This document shows, piece by piece, positions 1-6,336 of a stretch of 64,000 nucleotides of DNA. The translations under genes were made by a program, and so were the position numbers. The stretch comes from JAOUEA01 sp041287635 (GTDB taxonomy: Bacteria; Actinomycetota; UBA4738; HRBIN12), in assembly GCA_041287635.1 (NCBI GenBank), contig JBGGNG010000149.1:1-64000 (forward strand), read 5' to 3'. Position 1 is the stretch's first letter. Each line of letters starts with the position of its first letter. Below the pieces are notes generated by a model. That model worked only from the letters and a program-made list of their open reading frames with translations, did not search any database and was not told where the DNA came from.

Positions 1-75
1 AGGATGCTCCGGCAGAGGATGCTCCGGCAGAGGATGCTCCGGCAGAGGATGCTCCGGCAGAGGATGCTCCGGCGC
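1..75 (+). repeat. 15-bp tandem repeat in the rpsP tail
   Basis: Five head-to-tail copies of AGGATGCTCCGGCAG; the last differs in its final two bases. The array runs off the left edge, so the true copy number is unknown. It is a multiple of three and encodes DAPAE units, so changes in copy number keep the frame. Confidence 0.9.
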
Positions 76-104
76 CCGACACCGAAGCGTCTACCGAGGA
101 GTAG
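1..104 (+). CDS. rpsP: 30S ribosomal protein S16, C-terminal tail only (partial)
   Basis: Only the last 33 codons and the TAG stop (102-104) are inside the window. The reading frame is four perfect DAPAE units followed by DAPA and an acidic end rich in Glu, Thr and Ser. Nothing of the S16 core is visible. The identity is inferred from position: in Actinobacteria rpsP directly precedes khpA, rimM and trmD, which follow here 8 bp downstream. Acidic Ala/Pro/Glu tails on S16 are common in this phylum. The tail is probably disordered and lies outside the conserved ribosome-binding fold. It could instead be the end of another acidic protein. Confidence 0.6.
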   Translation, partial: DAPAEDAPAEDAPAEDAPAEDAPAPDTEASTEE

Positions 105-112
105 CACCGGTC

Positions 113-343
113 GTGCGGGACCTCGTCGACTTCTTGGTGCGTGAGCTCGTCGACGAACCCGATGACGTGGAGGTGACGGAGTCCGAGGACGACCGCGGCC
201 CGCGTTACACAGTGCGCGTGGCGCCAGACGACATGGGCAAGGTCATCGGCAAGGGTGGTCGCACAGCGAAGGCGATCCGTGCGGTCGTCCGTGCGGCCGC
301 GACACGGCAGGGCACGAGCGCCTACGTCGACATCGCCGACTGA
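113..343 (+). CDS. khpA: KH-domain RNA-binding protein KhpA
   Basis: A 76-residue protein made almost entirely of one KH domain. The diagnostic GxxG loop appears as VIGKGGRTAKAIRAVVR near residues 44-60. KhpA binds RNA and, in Firmicutes, works with KhpB/Jag in cell-wall growth and division; in Actinobacteria it is invariably found between rpsP and rimM. It starts at GTG 113, with GAGGAG at the end of rpsP serving as a ribosome site. The start of rimM lies 1 nt past its stop, so the two are probably co-translated. Confidence 0.93.
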   Translation: MRDLVDFLVRELVDEPDDVEVTESEDDRGPRYTVRVAPDDMGKVIGKGGRTAKAIRAVVRAAATRQGTSAYVDIAD

Positions 344-344
344 G

Positions 345-857
345 GTGCCCGAGCCGACCATCGCCGTCGGGCACGTCACGAAGGCCCACGGCATCCGGGG
401 CGAGGTCGCCGTCGAGATCCGCTCCGACAACCCCGATCGATTCGTGGAGGGGGCCACGCTGTTCACCGACGACGGCCGTTCGCTCACGATCGAGCGAGCA
501 CACGCACACGGTGCGCGGATGCTGGTGAAGTTCTCGGAGGTCGACGACCGTCACGCCGGGGAAGCCCTGCGAGGTCACGTGCTCGTCGTTCCGGAGTCCT
601 GGCTCCCGGAGCTGCCCGAGGGAGAGTACTGGCCGTTCCAGCTCGAAGGATGCACGGTCCTCACGGAGTCCGGGCGGTCGCTCGGCGCGGTCTCCGAGGT
701 CATCCCCAACCCGGCCAACGATCTCTGGGTCGCGGTCGGCACGGACGGGGAGGAGACGCTCGTGCCCGCGATCCGCGATGTGATCGTGGCCGTCGACATC
801 GCCGCGAAACGCATCGTGGTGCGCGACGTGCCGGGCCTCACCGCTCCCGAGGAGTGA
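345..857 (+). CDS. rimM: 16S rRNA processing protein RimM
   Basis: A 170-residue 30S maturation factor that binds S19 and the 16S head domain. The N-terminal half starts with TIAVGHVTKAHGIRGEV, the RimM hallmark, and the C-terminal PRC-barrel half holds the NDLWVAV and LVPAI segments. The frame is open further upstream inside khpA, but the family begins right before the IAVG strand, so GTG 345, one base after the khpA stop, is the chosen start. It lies upstream of trmD as in most bacteria. Confidence 0.95.
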   Translation: MPEPTIAVGHVTKAHGIRGEVAVEIRSDNPDRFVEGATLFTDDGRSLTIERAHAHGARMLVKFSEVDDRHAGEALRGHVLVVPESWLPELPEGEYWPFQLEGCTVLTESGRSLGAVSEVIPNPANDLWVAVGTDGEETLVPAIRDVIVAVDIAAKRIVVRDVPGLTAPEE

Positions 858-863
858 ACCCCT

Positions 864-886
864 CCCCGGCCGGGGCGCGGTAGCCT
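864..886 (+). promoter_or_regulatory. Promoter of trmD preceded by a perfect palindrome
   Basis: TAGCCT at 881-886 ends 6 nt before the GTG start of trmD at 893 and no Shine-Dalgarno site is present, so a leaderless transcript is expected. A perfect 12-bp palindrome CCCCGGCCGGGG (864-875) sits 5 bp upstream of the hexamer. It may be an operator, or a weak hairpin ending the rimM message. Confidence 0.5.
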
Positions 887-892
887 CCGCTC

Positions 893-1576
893 GTGCGCAT
901 CGATGTCATCACGATCTTCCCCGAGCTGGTGCGCGCGCCGCTCGGCCAGAGCCTGCTCGGCAAGGCGATCGAGGCGGGCGTGCTCGACGTGCGCGTGCAC
1001 GATCTGCGCGATTGGGCCGACGACCCGCATCGCAGGGTCGACGATGCGCCGTTCGGCGGAGGACCCGGCATGGTGATGAGGCCTGACGTGTGGTTCCGTG
1101 CCGTCGAGTCACTCGACCCCGACCGCGGGCGCGTGCTTCTGCTCTCGCCTGCCGGGCGTCGGCTCGATCAAGGGGTCGTCCGGGAGCTGGCGGCCGAGAA
1201 CCACCTCACGCTGCTGTGCGGGCGCTACGAGGGCGTGGACGAGCGCGTCGTCGAGGGCCTTCCTGCCGAAGAGGTCTCGATCGGGGACTACGTGATGTCG
1301 GGCGGGGAACTGCCCGCGCTCGTCGTGATCGAGGCGGTGACGCGGCTCGTGCCTGGCGTGATCGGCCGGCAGGAGTCGCACGAGCAGGATTCGTTCGCCG
1401 ATCCCGAGCTGCTCGATCATCCCCACTACACCAGGCCGAGGGAGTTCCGCGGCATGTCCGTGCCCGACGTGCTCGTGGGTGGCGACCACGGCGAGATCGA
1501 GCGGTGGCGCCGCCAAGCGGCAGAGGCCAAGACCCGCCGGACCCGGCCCGACCTGGCCGGAGGCCGCGGCATCTGA
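893..1576 (+). CDS. trmD: tRNA (guanine37-N1)-methyltransferase TrmD
   Basis: This 227-residue SPOUT enzyme methylates G37 of tRNAs with S-adenosylmethionine, which prevents +1 frameshifts. It begins MRIDVITIFPELV, the typical TrmD start. The trefoil-knot segments LLCGRYEGVDERV and SIGDYVMSGGELPALV are intact, and RQESHEQDSF plus HYTRP near the C-terminus match the family. Length is normal. The start is GTG 893 with its own -10 element. rplS follows after 79 bp, the conserved order. Confidence 0.97.
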   Translation: MRIDVITIFPELVRAPLGQSLLGKAIEAGVLDVRVHDLRDWADDPHRRVDDAPFGGGPGMVMRPDVWFRAVESLDPDRGRVLLLSPAGRRLDQGVVRELAAENHLTLLCGRYEGVDERVVEGLPAEEVSIGDYVMSGGELPALVVIEAVTRLVPGVIGRQESHEQDSFADPELLDHPHYTRPREFRGMSVPDVLVGGDHGEIERWRRQAAEAKTRRTRPDLAGGRGI

Positions 1577-1635
1577 CCAGCGGGTCGTCGCCCGACGTCC
1601 CGGGTGGGCGGTCCAGGTGGCCCCAGGACCGCTGG

Positions 1636-1641
1636 TACACT
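1636..1641 (+). promoter_or_regulatory. -10 element of rplS
   Basis: TACACT lies 14 nt upstream of the rplS ATG at 1656, giving a predicted 5' leader of about 7-8 nt without a Shine-Dalgarno sequence. Confidence 0.5.
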
Positions 1642-1655
1642 CGTCGGCCGTTGCC

Positions 1656-2237
1656 ATGAACAAGACCGATCCGATCGAGCAGTCCTACCTGCGCAGCGAC
1701 ATCCCGGAGTTCCGCCCCGGCGACACCGTGAAGGTGCACGTGCGGGTGGTCGAAGGCAGTCGCGAGCGCGTGCAGGTGTTCCAGGGCGTGGTGATCGGGC
1801 GCCAGAACGGTGGGCTGCGAGAGACGTTCACCGTTCGCAAGATCTCCTTCGGTGTCGGCGTGGAGCGCACCTTCCCGGTGCACTCGCCGTCGATCGCGAA
1901 GCTCGAGATCGTGAGCCGCGGCCACGTGCGACGGGCGAAGCTCTACTACCTGCGGGAGTTGCGAGGCAAGAAGGCCCGAATCAAGGAGCGTCGCATCGAC
2001 GACGCGAAGCTCGCCGCGATGGAAGAGGCCGCGGCGCTCGCGGCTGCCGAGGCCGCCGAGGCTGAAGCCGTGGGGGCCGACGATGCGGCCGACGAGGTCG
2101 AGGCACCCGCCAGCGGGGAGCCGGAGGCGTCCGTCGAGGGATCCGAGGCCGACGACGTGGAGGCCGACGAACCCGGAGCGCCTGAGGCCACTGTCGACGA
2201 GGCGGAGCCCGCCGACGAGGAGAAGGCCGAGGCCTGA
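1656..2237 (+). CDS. rplS: 50S ribosomal protein L19 with acidic C-terminal extension
   Basis: L19 sits at the 30S-50S interface. The first ~115 residues are the complete family core, from DIPEFRPGDTVKVHVRV to the basic RRAKLYYLRELRGKKARI. The protein has 193 residues against about 115 in most bacteria. The extra ~75 residues are an acidic Ala/Glu/Asp-rich tail, likely disordered. ATG 1656 fits the family N-terminus; the frame is open upstream but that stretch lies inside trmD. The next gene lepB starts 3 bp after the stop. Confidence 0.95.
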   Translation: MNKTDPIEQSYLRSDIPEFRPGDTVKVHVRVVEGSRERVQVFQGVVIGRQNGGLRETFTVRKISFGVGVERTFPVHSPSIAKLEIVSRGHVRRAKLYYLRELRGKKARIKERRIDDAKLAAMEEAAALAAAEAAEAEAVGADDAADEVEAPASGEPEASVEGSEADDVEADEPGAPEATVDEAEPADEEKAEA

Positions 2238-2240
2238 TCC

Positions 2241-2900
2241 GTGGCCGATGGGCCGACCGGCGGCGTCGCCGAGCCCACCGCCTCTCCATCCGAAGCGCGC
2301 GGGCACAGCCGTTGGCGCGAGCTGCCGGTGCTCATCGGCGCCGCGGTCCTGCTGGCGATCGCGATCAAGCTCCTCGTCGTGCAGGCGTTCTCGATCCCGT
2401 CCTCCTCGATGGTCCCGACGCTGCTCGAGGGCGACCGGATCCTCGTCTGCCGGATCTGCGCGCGGTTCGACGACGTCGATCGCGGTGACGTGATCGTCTT
2501 CGAGGGTCCCAACGTCGCGAGACCGGTACGCGGAGCCGTCGGTGGAATGCTGCACTGGCTCGGCGAGACCCTCGGGGTTGCGGACCCGCCGCACGAGGAC
2601 TTCGTGAAGCGGGTGGTGGGTCTTCCCGGGGACACGGTCGAGATCGACCGTACCGGAGCGCTCTTCGTGAACGGCCGGCCCGTCGAGGAGCCGTACCTGA
2701 ACCGACCGGTTCCTCGAAAGGACTTCCCACCCACGACGGTGCCTGATGGCACGCTGTTCGTCCTGGGTGACAACCGGGGGAACTCGGGTGACTCGCGATG
2801 CGACCCCCCCGCGTGCACCGGCCTCGTCCCGGTGCAGCGGGTGATCGGGGTGGCGTTCCTGCGGATCTGGCCACCGGCCAGGATCGGAGTCGTGCGGTGA
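2241..2900 (+). CDS. lepB: Signal peptidase I
   Basis: A 219-residue membrane-anchored serine protease that removes Sec and Tat signal peptides. One N-terminal transmembrane segment (about residues 29-50) leads into box B, SIPSSSMVPTL, whose nucleophile is Ser56. The general-base Lys123 lies in FVKRVVGLPGD, and box E is GDNRGNSGDSR. All catalytic elements are present. The GTG start is 3 bp after rplS and its stop overlaps the rnhB start by 4 bp, the usual actinobacterial rplS-lepB-rnhB order. Confidence 0.96.
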   Translation: MADGPTGGVAEPTASPSEARGHSRWRELPVLIGAAVLLAIAIKLLVVQAFSIPSSSMVPTLLEGDRILVCRICARFDDVDRGDVIVFEGPNVARPVRGAVGGMLHWLGETLGVADPPHEDFVKRVVGLPGDTVEIDRTGALFVNGRPVEEPYLNRPVPRKDFPPTTVPDGTLFVLGDNRGNSGDSRCDPPACTGLVPVQRVIGVAFLRIWPPARIGVVR

Positions 2901-3553
2901 CGATGGATCGATACGAGCGGTTGCTCGCGGCCCAGGGGTTCACGCGGGTGGCGGGCGCCGACGAAGCCGGCCGTGGCGCGCTCGCGGGGCCCCTCGTGGC
3001 GGCGGCCGTGATCCTTCCCGTTGGCTTCGACATCGAGGGCATCAACGATTCGAAGGTGTTGAGCGAGGCGCAGCGCGAGGCAGCGTACGGACGCATCGTG
3101 GTCTCCGCCGCATGGATCGCGTGCAAGGCGGAGCCGGCGGCGATCGACGCTCGGGGCCTGCATCGAACCAACATCTTCCTGCTCCGTCGCGCCGCGAAGG
3201 CGCTCGAGCCTGACTACGTGCTCACCGACGGGTTCCCGGTGCCGCGCATCCCATGCCCGTCCATCGGGGTCAAGAAGGGCGACGCGGTCAGCGCCAGCGT
3301 CGCGGCGGCGTCGATCGTCGCCAAGGTGACGAGGGATCGCATCATGCGACGTCTGCACAGGCGATACCCCGACTTCGGGTTCGACCACAACAAGGGCTAC
3401 GGCACCCCGGATCACCTCGAGGCGCTGGAACGCCACGGCCCGACCCCCCAGCATCGGTTGTCGTTCGCGCCGTGCGCCCAGCCCTCGCTGTTCTCGGATG
3501 CCGGCGCCGGACCCGCCGATGGTGGACGGGATGGGGCTCACGCCCAGGCGTGA
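2897..3553 (+). CDS. rnhB: Ribonuclease HII
   Basis: This enzyme cleaves RNA in RNA:DNA hybrids and misincorporated ribonucleotides. The N-terminal motif GADEAGRGALAGP supplies the first Asp-Glu pair, INDSK follows, and the later acidic positions lie in YVLTDGF and DFGFDHNKGYG. At 218 residues the length is normal. Two starts are possible, GTG 2897 (a GTGA overlap with lepB) and ATG 2903; the overlap is preferred because it recurs through the window. The C-terminal ~15 residues are Gly/Ala-rich and variable. Confidence 0.94.
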   Translation: MTMDRYERLLAAQGFTRVAGADEAGRGALAGPLVAAAVILPVGFDIEGINDSKVLSEAQREAAYGRIVVSAAWIACKAEPAAIDARGLHRTNIFLLRRAAKALEPDYVLTDGFPVPRIPCPSIGVKKGDAVSASVAAASIVAKVTRDRIMRRLHRRYPDFGFDHNKGYGTPDHLEALERHGPTPQHRLSFAPCAQPSLFSDAGAGPADGGRDGAHAQA

Positions 3554-3564
3554 GAAGCTGAACC

Positions 3565-3885
3565 ATGATGAGCGACGACGACATCGAGCGGTTCGAAGAG
3601 GAGCGCGAGCTCGAGCTCTATCGGGAGTACCGCGACGTCCTCCCGATGTTCACGTACGTGATCGAGACGGAACGCCGCTTCTACCTCGCGAACCAGGTGC
3701 GCCTCACGCCCCTCGACGAGGGTTGGGTGCAGATCGATCTCACCGACGCATGGGTGTGGGACATGTTCCGGCCCGCCCGGTTCGTGGCGAGCGTCCGGGT
3801 CATGACCAGGCGCGACGTGAACGTCGAGGAGCTCGCGAAGCGCGACGAGCCCACGACGATCCCCGACACCCCGACCGCACCGTAG
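3565..3885 (+). CDS. DUF2469 family protein
   Basis: A 106-residue acidic protein starting with a run of Asp and Glu, then the segment LYREYRDVLPMFTYVIETERRFYL, which matches the actinobacterial DUF2469 family. Members occur almost only in Actinobacteria and sit next to rnhB, as here (11 bp gap). The function is unknown. The high content of charged and aromatic residues and the lack of a signal or membrane segment suggest a small cytosolic protein. ATG 3565 and ATG 3568 are both possible starts. Confidence 0.85.
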   Translation: MMSDDDIERFEEERELELYREYRDVLPMFTYVIETERRFYLANQVRLTPLDEGWVQIDLTDAWVWDMFRPARFVASVRVMTRRDVNVEELAKRDEPTTIPDTPTAP

Positions 3886-3940
3886 CCCTCGACCCTGCGG
3901 ACCCATTCAGGCCCGTGGCCACCGTGTCACACCCTCGGCG

Positions 3941-3946
3941 TAGCGT
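3941..3946 (+). promoter_or_regulatory. -10 element of yraN (leaderless)
   Basis: TAGCGT ends 6 nt before ATG 3953 with no Shine-Dalgarno sequence between them. Confidence 0.55.
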
Positions 3947-3952
3947 CGTCGC

Positions 3953-4324
3953 ATGTCCGACCTGCGCTCGAGCCTCGGCGCCCGCGGCGAACGAGTCACG
4001 CTCGATCTCTACCGCCAGCGTGGGTTCACGCTTGTCGCCGCCAACTGGCGATGCAGTCTCGGCGAGATCGACCTCGTCCTGCGTCGTCGCGACGTCCTCG
4101 TGTTCTGCGAGGTGAAGACGCGCCGGGGGTCTCGGCGGGGCGCCGGGTTCGAGGCCGTCGACACGCGGAAGCAGCGCAAGGTGCGGGCGCTCGCCGAGGT
4201 CTTCCTCTTGACCCACGGCGTGGGGCCGGTGTCGGTGCGGTTCGACGTCGCGAGCGTGGCGATCGACCCGGGCCAGATCGCCGGGGGGTCGACGCAGGTC
4301 GAGCTCTTCGAAGACGCCTTCTGA
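3953..4324 (+). CDS. yraN: UPF0102 family endonuclease-like protein YraN
   Basis: A 123-residue protein with the UPF0102 fold, related to Holliday-junction-resolvase-like nucleases. The PD-(D/E)XK-type core is visible as GEIDLVLRRRDVLVFCEVKTR, where the Asp of GEID and the Glu and Lys of EVK are the likely metal-binding and catalytic residues. The biochemical role in bacteria is not settled. It lies in the conserved rnhB-DUF2469-yraN-comM order, but here comM is separated by a spacer and a minus-strand gene. Its own leaderless promoter lies upstream. Confidence 0.9.
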   Translation: MSDLRSSLGARGERVTLDLYRQRGFTLVAANWRCSLGEIDLVLRRRDVLVFCEVKTRRGSRRGAGFEAVDTRKQRKVRALAEVFLLTHGVGPVSVRFDVASVAIDPGQIAGGSTQVELFEDAF

Positions 4325-4332
4325 GGCATCCT

Positions 4333-4352
4333 CGGGCGTCCGAGGACGCCCG
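4333..4352 (+). terminator. GC hairpin after yraN
   Basis: CGGGCGTC, a CGAG loop and GACGCCCG form a perfect 8-bp stem starting 8 bp after the yraN stop. No T-run follows, as is common for actinobacterial terminators. Confidence 0.55.
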
Positions 4353-4380
4353 CCAGGGTGTAGGGCACGCTCGCGGACTA

Positions 4381-4440
4381 GGCCGAAGGACTGGCCGAAG
4401 GACTGGCTGAAGGACTGGCTGAAGGACTGGCTGAAGGACT
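4381..4440 (+). repeat. Five-copy 12-bp tandem repeat
   Basis: Unit GGCYGAAGGACT is repeated five times without gaps: two copies with C and three with T at the fourth base. It lies in non-coding DNA between yraN and the small ORF at 4512. There are no spacers, so this is not a CRISPR. With the hairpin at 4333 it accounts for the first half of the 385-bp gap between yraN and the minus-strand decarboxylase gene. Confidence 0.9.
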
Positions 4441-4511
4441 GGGTCCATGACCCATCGCCGGGCTCTTCGGCCGTAGCGCGCCCGGGGCGGGCGCCCTACC
4501 ATCGCCGGACC

Positions 4512-4691
4512 ATGAAGACGCGACCTCAGCCCGAAGAGCTCAAGCCGCGCCGTCGACCCTGGGACAACACGGGCCTGCGCCACCGGGTGGAGGGCCGACA
4601 GATCGACGGCGTCGACGTCCTCGCGCTCCAATCATCGGTCGTCGATCGGGCGCCGGAGCCGTCCCGTCGGTGGCTGCGTCGGTCGCGCTGA
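4512..4691 (+). CDS. Small basic protein, unknown function
   Basis: A 59-codon ORF, ATG 4512 to TGA 4691. It contains 13 Arg, begins MKTRPQPEELKPRRRPWDN, and has no membrane segment or recognised domain. The reason to list it is a TACCAT hexamer (4497-4502) ending 9 nt before the ATG, the same leaderless promoter layout used by many genes in this window. It converges on the decarboxylase gene, 18 bp away. It could be a small nucleic-acid-binding protein or a chance ORF; no homologue is recognised. Confidence 0.4.
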   Translation: MKTRPQPEELKPRRRPWDNTGLRHRVEGRQIDGVDVLALQSSVVDRAPEPSRRWLRRSR

Positions 4692-4709
4692 CCCGACCGC
4701 ACACGGCTC

Positions 4710-6245
4710 CTACTCGAGGTCCATCGCCCGACGGACGTCGGACGAGAGACGGCGCAGCGCGTCCACCATGCGATCGACGTCGGCCTCGGTCGACAGGTAG
4801 TTCACGATGCCTGCCCGTAAGAACGTGCGGCCTCGGAGCGTCGTCACGCTCACCCACGCGTCACCGCTGATCTCCAGTGCCCGCTGGAGCCGAGCCTGGT
4901 AGTCGTCGAGCACCTCGAGCGGCCAGTCACCGTGACGTGACGGCAGGTGCCGGAAGCACACGACGCTCAGCTCCGGCTCGGCCGGTTCGGCCTCCAAGTC
5001 GGGTTCCTGCAAGCAGCGACCCGCCAGGTACGCCGCGAGGTCGTCGTTCTGCTCGATCAGCGCACCCAGCCCATCGGTGCCCATCTGCTTCCAGCTCATC
5101 CAGAGCTTCAGCCCGCGGAACCGCCGCGTGCCCTCCAGGGAGTACTGGTACCAGTTCAGAGGCTCGTCCTCGGGGCGGTTCGACGCGTAGTACTCGGGCG
5201 CCTCGTGGAACGTGCTCAGGAGATCCTCGCGTCGGCGTACCACGAGGGCCCCGATGTCGTAGGCCTGGAAGAACCACTTGTGGGGATCGATCGTGACCGT
5301 GTCGGCTCGCTCGAGTCCCGGCACCCGATGGGCATCTCGCCGCGAGAGCCGGGCGGCTCCGCCGTACGCGGCGTCGACGTGTAACCAGACACCCTCGCGC
5401 TCGGCCACGTCGGCGAGCCCCGGTGTGTCGTCGACCGATCCCGTGTTCGTCGAGCCCGCGACCGCCGCGATCGCGAGCGGCGTCAGTCCGGCGGCTCGAT
5501 CGCGTTCGATCGCCTCAGCCACGGGTGCCGCCTGCATGCGGAACCGCTCGTCGCTCTCGACCACGACGAGCGTCTCGTCCGGGAAGCCGAGCACGCCCAG
5601 CGCCCGGGCGATCGAGAAGTGGGTCTGATCGCTCGCGTAGACCCGCACCCCGTCGAGATCGGCGCCGCGCGGAGCCCCGGCCGTGCCCCGGAGCTTCGAC
5701 AGCCAGACGTCGCGCGCGACCGTCATCGCCATGACGTTGGCCATGACGCCGCCGCTCGTCAGCACCCCCCAGCCCTCCGGCCCGAAGCCGACCAGCTCCC
5801 GCAGCCAGTCGGTCACCTCTTCCTCGACGAACGTGCCGATCGGACCGGCGTGCCAGACGTCGACGCCCTGGTGGATCCATTGCGAGAGCATCTCGCCGGC
5901 GATCGAGCTCGGCAGGGGGGGAGGCGTGAAGTAGCTGAACGAGCCGGGGTGCTGAGCGTTGTAGGTGGCCGGCGCGACGCGCTCGCGGAACTCGGCGAGC
6001 ACGTCGCTCCACGGGCTGGGCGACATCGGGGCCGGCGCGGCGTGGTTCGTCGGTCCGAAGAAGTCACGCCTCGCGTCGGGGTAGGAGCGGGAGTGCATCG
6101 GTCGGCGCAGCGCCTCGCCGTAGAGCCAATCGAGGGCCTCGCGCCAGGTCTGCTCCCCGAGGGCCTCGAGGGCCGCGCGGGAGCGCGGCTCGTCGACGAT
6201 GTCGATCAGCTCGGGCTCCGGGCTCCATTCGAAGCGCTCGGACAC
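4710..6245 (-). CDS. PLP-dependent group II amino-acid decarboxylase
   Basis: A 511-residue member of the aromatic-L-amino-acid/glutamate decarboxylase family. The pyridoxal-phosphate Lys323 lies in TIDPHKWFFQAYD, with the cofactor-binding Asp291 in WLHVDAAYGGAARLS and the phosphate-binding region VLTSGGVMANVMAM. The C-terminal end LRAGIVNYLSTEADVDRMVDAL is typical. The substrate cannot be told from the sequence; Trp, Tyr, DOPA or Asp-type amino acids are possible. It is a single gene read divergently from comM, starting at GTG 6245, 7 nt after a TAGCCT hexamer, which predicts a leaderless mRNA. Confidence 0.88.
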   Translation of the reverse strand: MSERFEWSPEPELIDIVDEPRSRAALEALGEQTWREALDWLYGEALRRPMHSRSYPDARRDFFGPTNHAAPAPMSPSPWSDVLAEFRERVAPATYNAQHPGSFSYFTPPPLPSSIAGEMLSQWIHQGVDVWHAGPIGTFVEEEVTDWLRELVGFGPEGWGVLTSGGVMANVMAMTVARDVWLSKLRGTAGAPRGADLDGVRVYASDQTHFSIARALGVLGFPDETLVVVESDERFRMQAAPVAEAIERDRAAGLTPLAIAAVAGSTNTGSVDDTPGLADVAEREGVWLHVDAAYGGAARLSRRDAHRVPGLERADTVTIDPHKWFFQAYDIGALVVRRREDLLSTFHEAPEYYASNRPEDEPLNWYQYSLEGTRRFRGLKLWMSWKQMGTDGLGALIEQNDDLAAYLAGRCLQEPDLEAEPAEPELSVVCFRHLPSRHGDWPLEVLDDYQARLQRALEISGDAWVSVTTLRGRTFLRAGIVNYLSTEADVDRMVDALRRLSSDVRRAMDLE

Positions 6246-6252
6246 GATGGCG

Positions 6253-6258
6253 AGGCTA
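6253..6258 (-). promoter_or_regulatory. -10 element of the decarboxylase gene (leaderless)
   Basis: On the minus strand TAGCCT ends 7 nt before GTG 6245. The divergent region to comM is only 91 bp and contains the palindrome at 6286-6301. Confidence 0.5.
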
Positions 6259-6285
6259 GCAGGGACTCCGGCGACGTGGGCCTGA

Positions 6286-6301
6286 CGTGACGCAGGTCAC
6301 C
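6286..6301 (+). promoter_or_regulatory. CRP/FNR-like operator upstream of comM
   Basis: CGTGACGCAGGTCACC matches the TGTGA-N6-TCACA consensus of CRP-family regulators except for its two outermost bases. Its centre is 32 bp upstream of the centre of the comM -10 hexamer, equal to position -41.5, where class II activators bind. The palindrome could also act on the divergent decarboxylase promoter. Confidence 0.55.
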
Positions 6302-6322
6302 GACGCCCGAGGCGACGCGCCC

Positions 6323-6328
6323 TAGCGT
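6323..6328 (+). promoter_or_regulatory. -10 element of comM (leaderless)
   Basis: TAGCGT ends 8 nt before ATG 6337, so transcription should start about 2 nt before the ATG. No -35 match is obvious, consistent with activator dependence. Confidence 0.55.
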
Positions 6329-6336
6329 ACGATCGC

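Noticed and set aside
243..578. Minus-strand open frame across khpA and rimM
   Set aside because: Antisense to two conserved genes with no supporting signal.
4381..4440. CRISPR array
   Set aside because: The repeats are directly adjacent with no spacers and the unit is only 12 bp.
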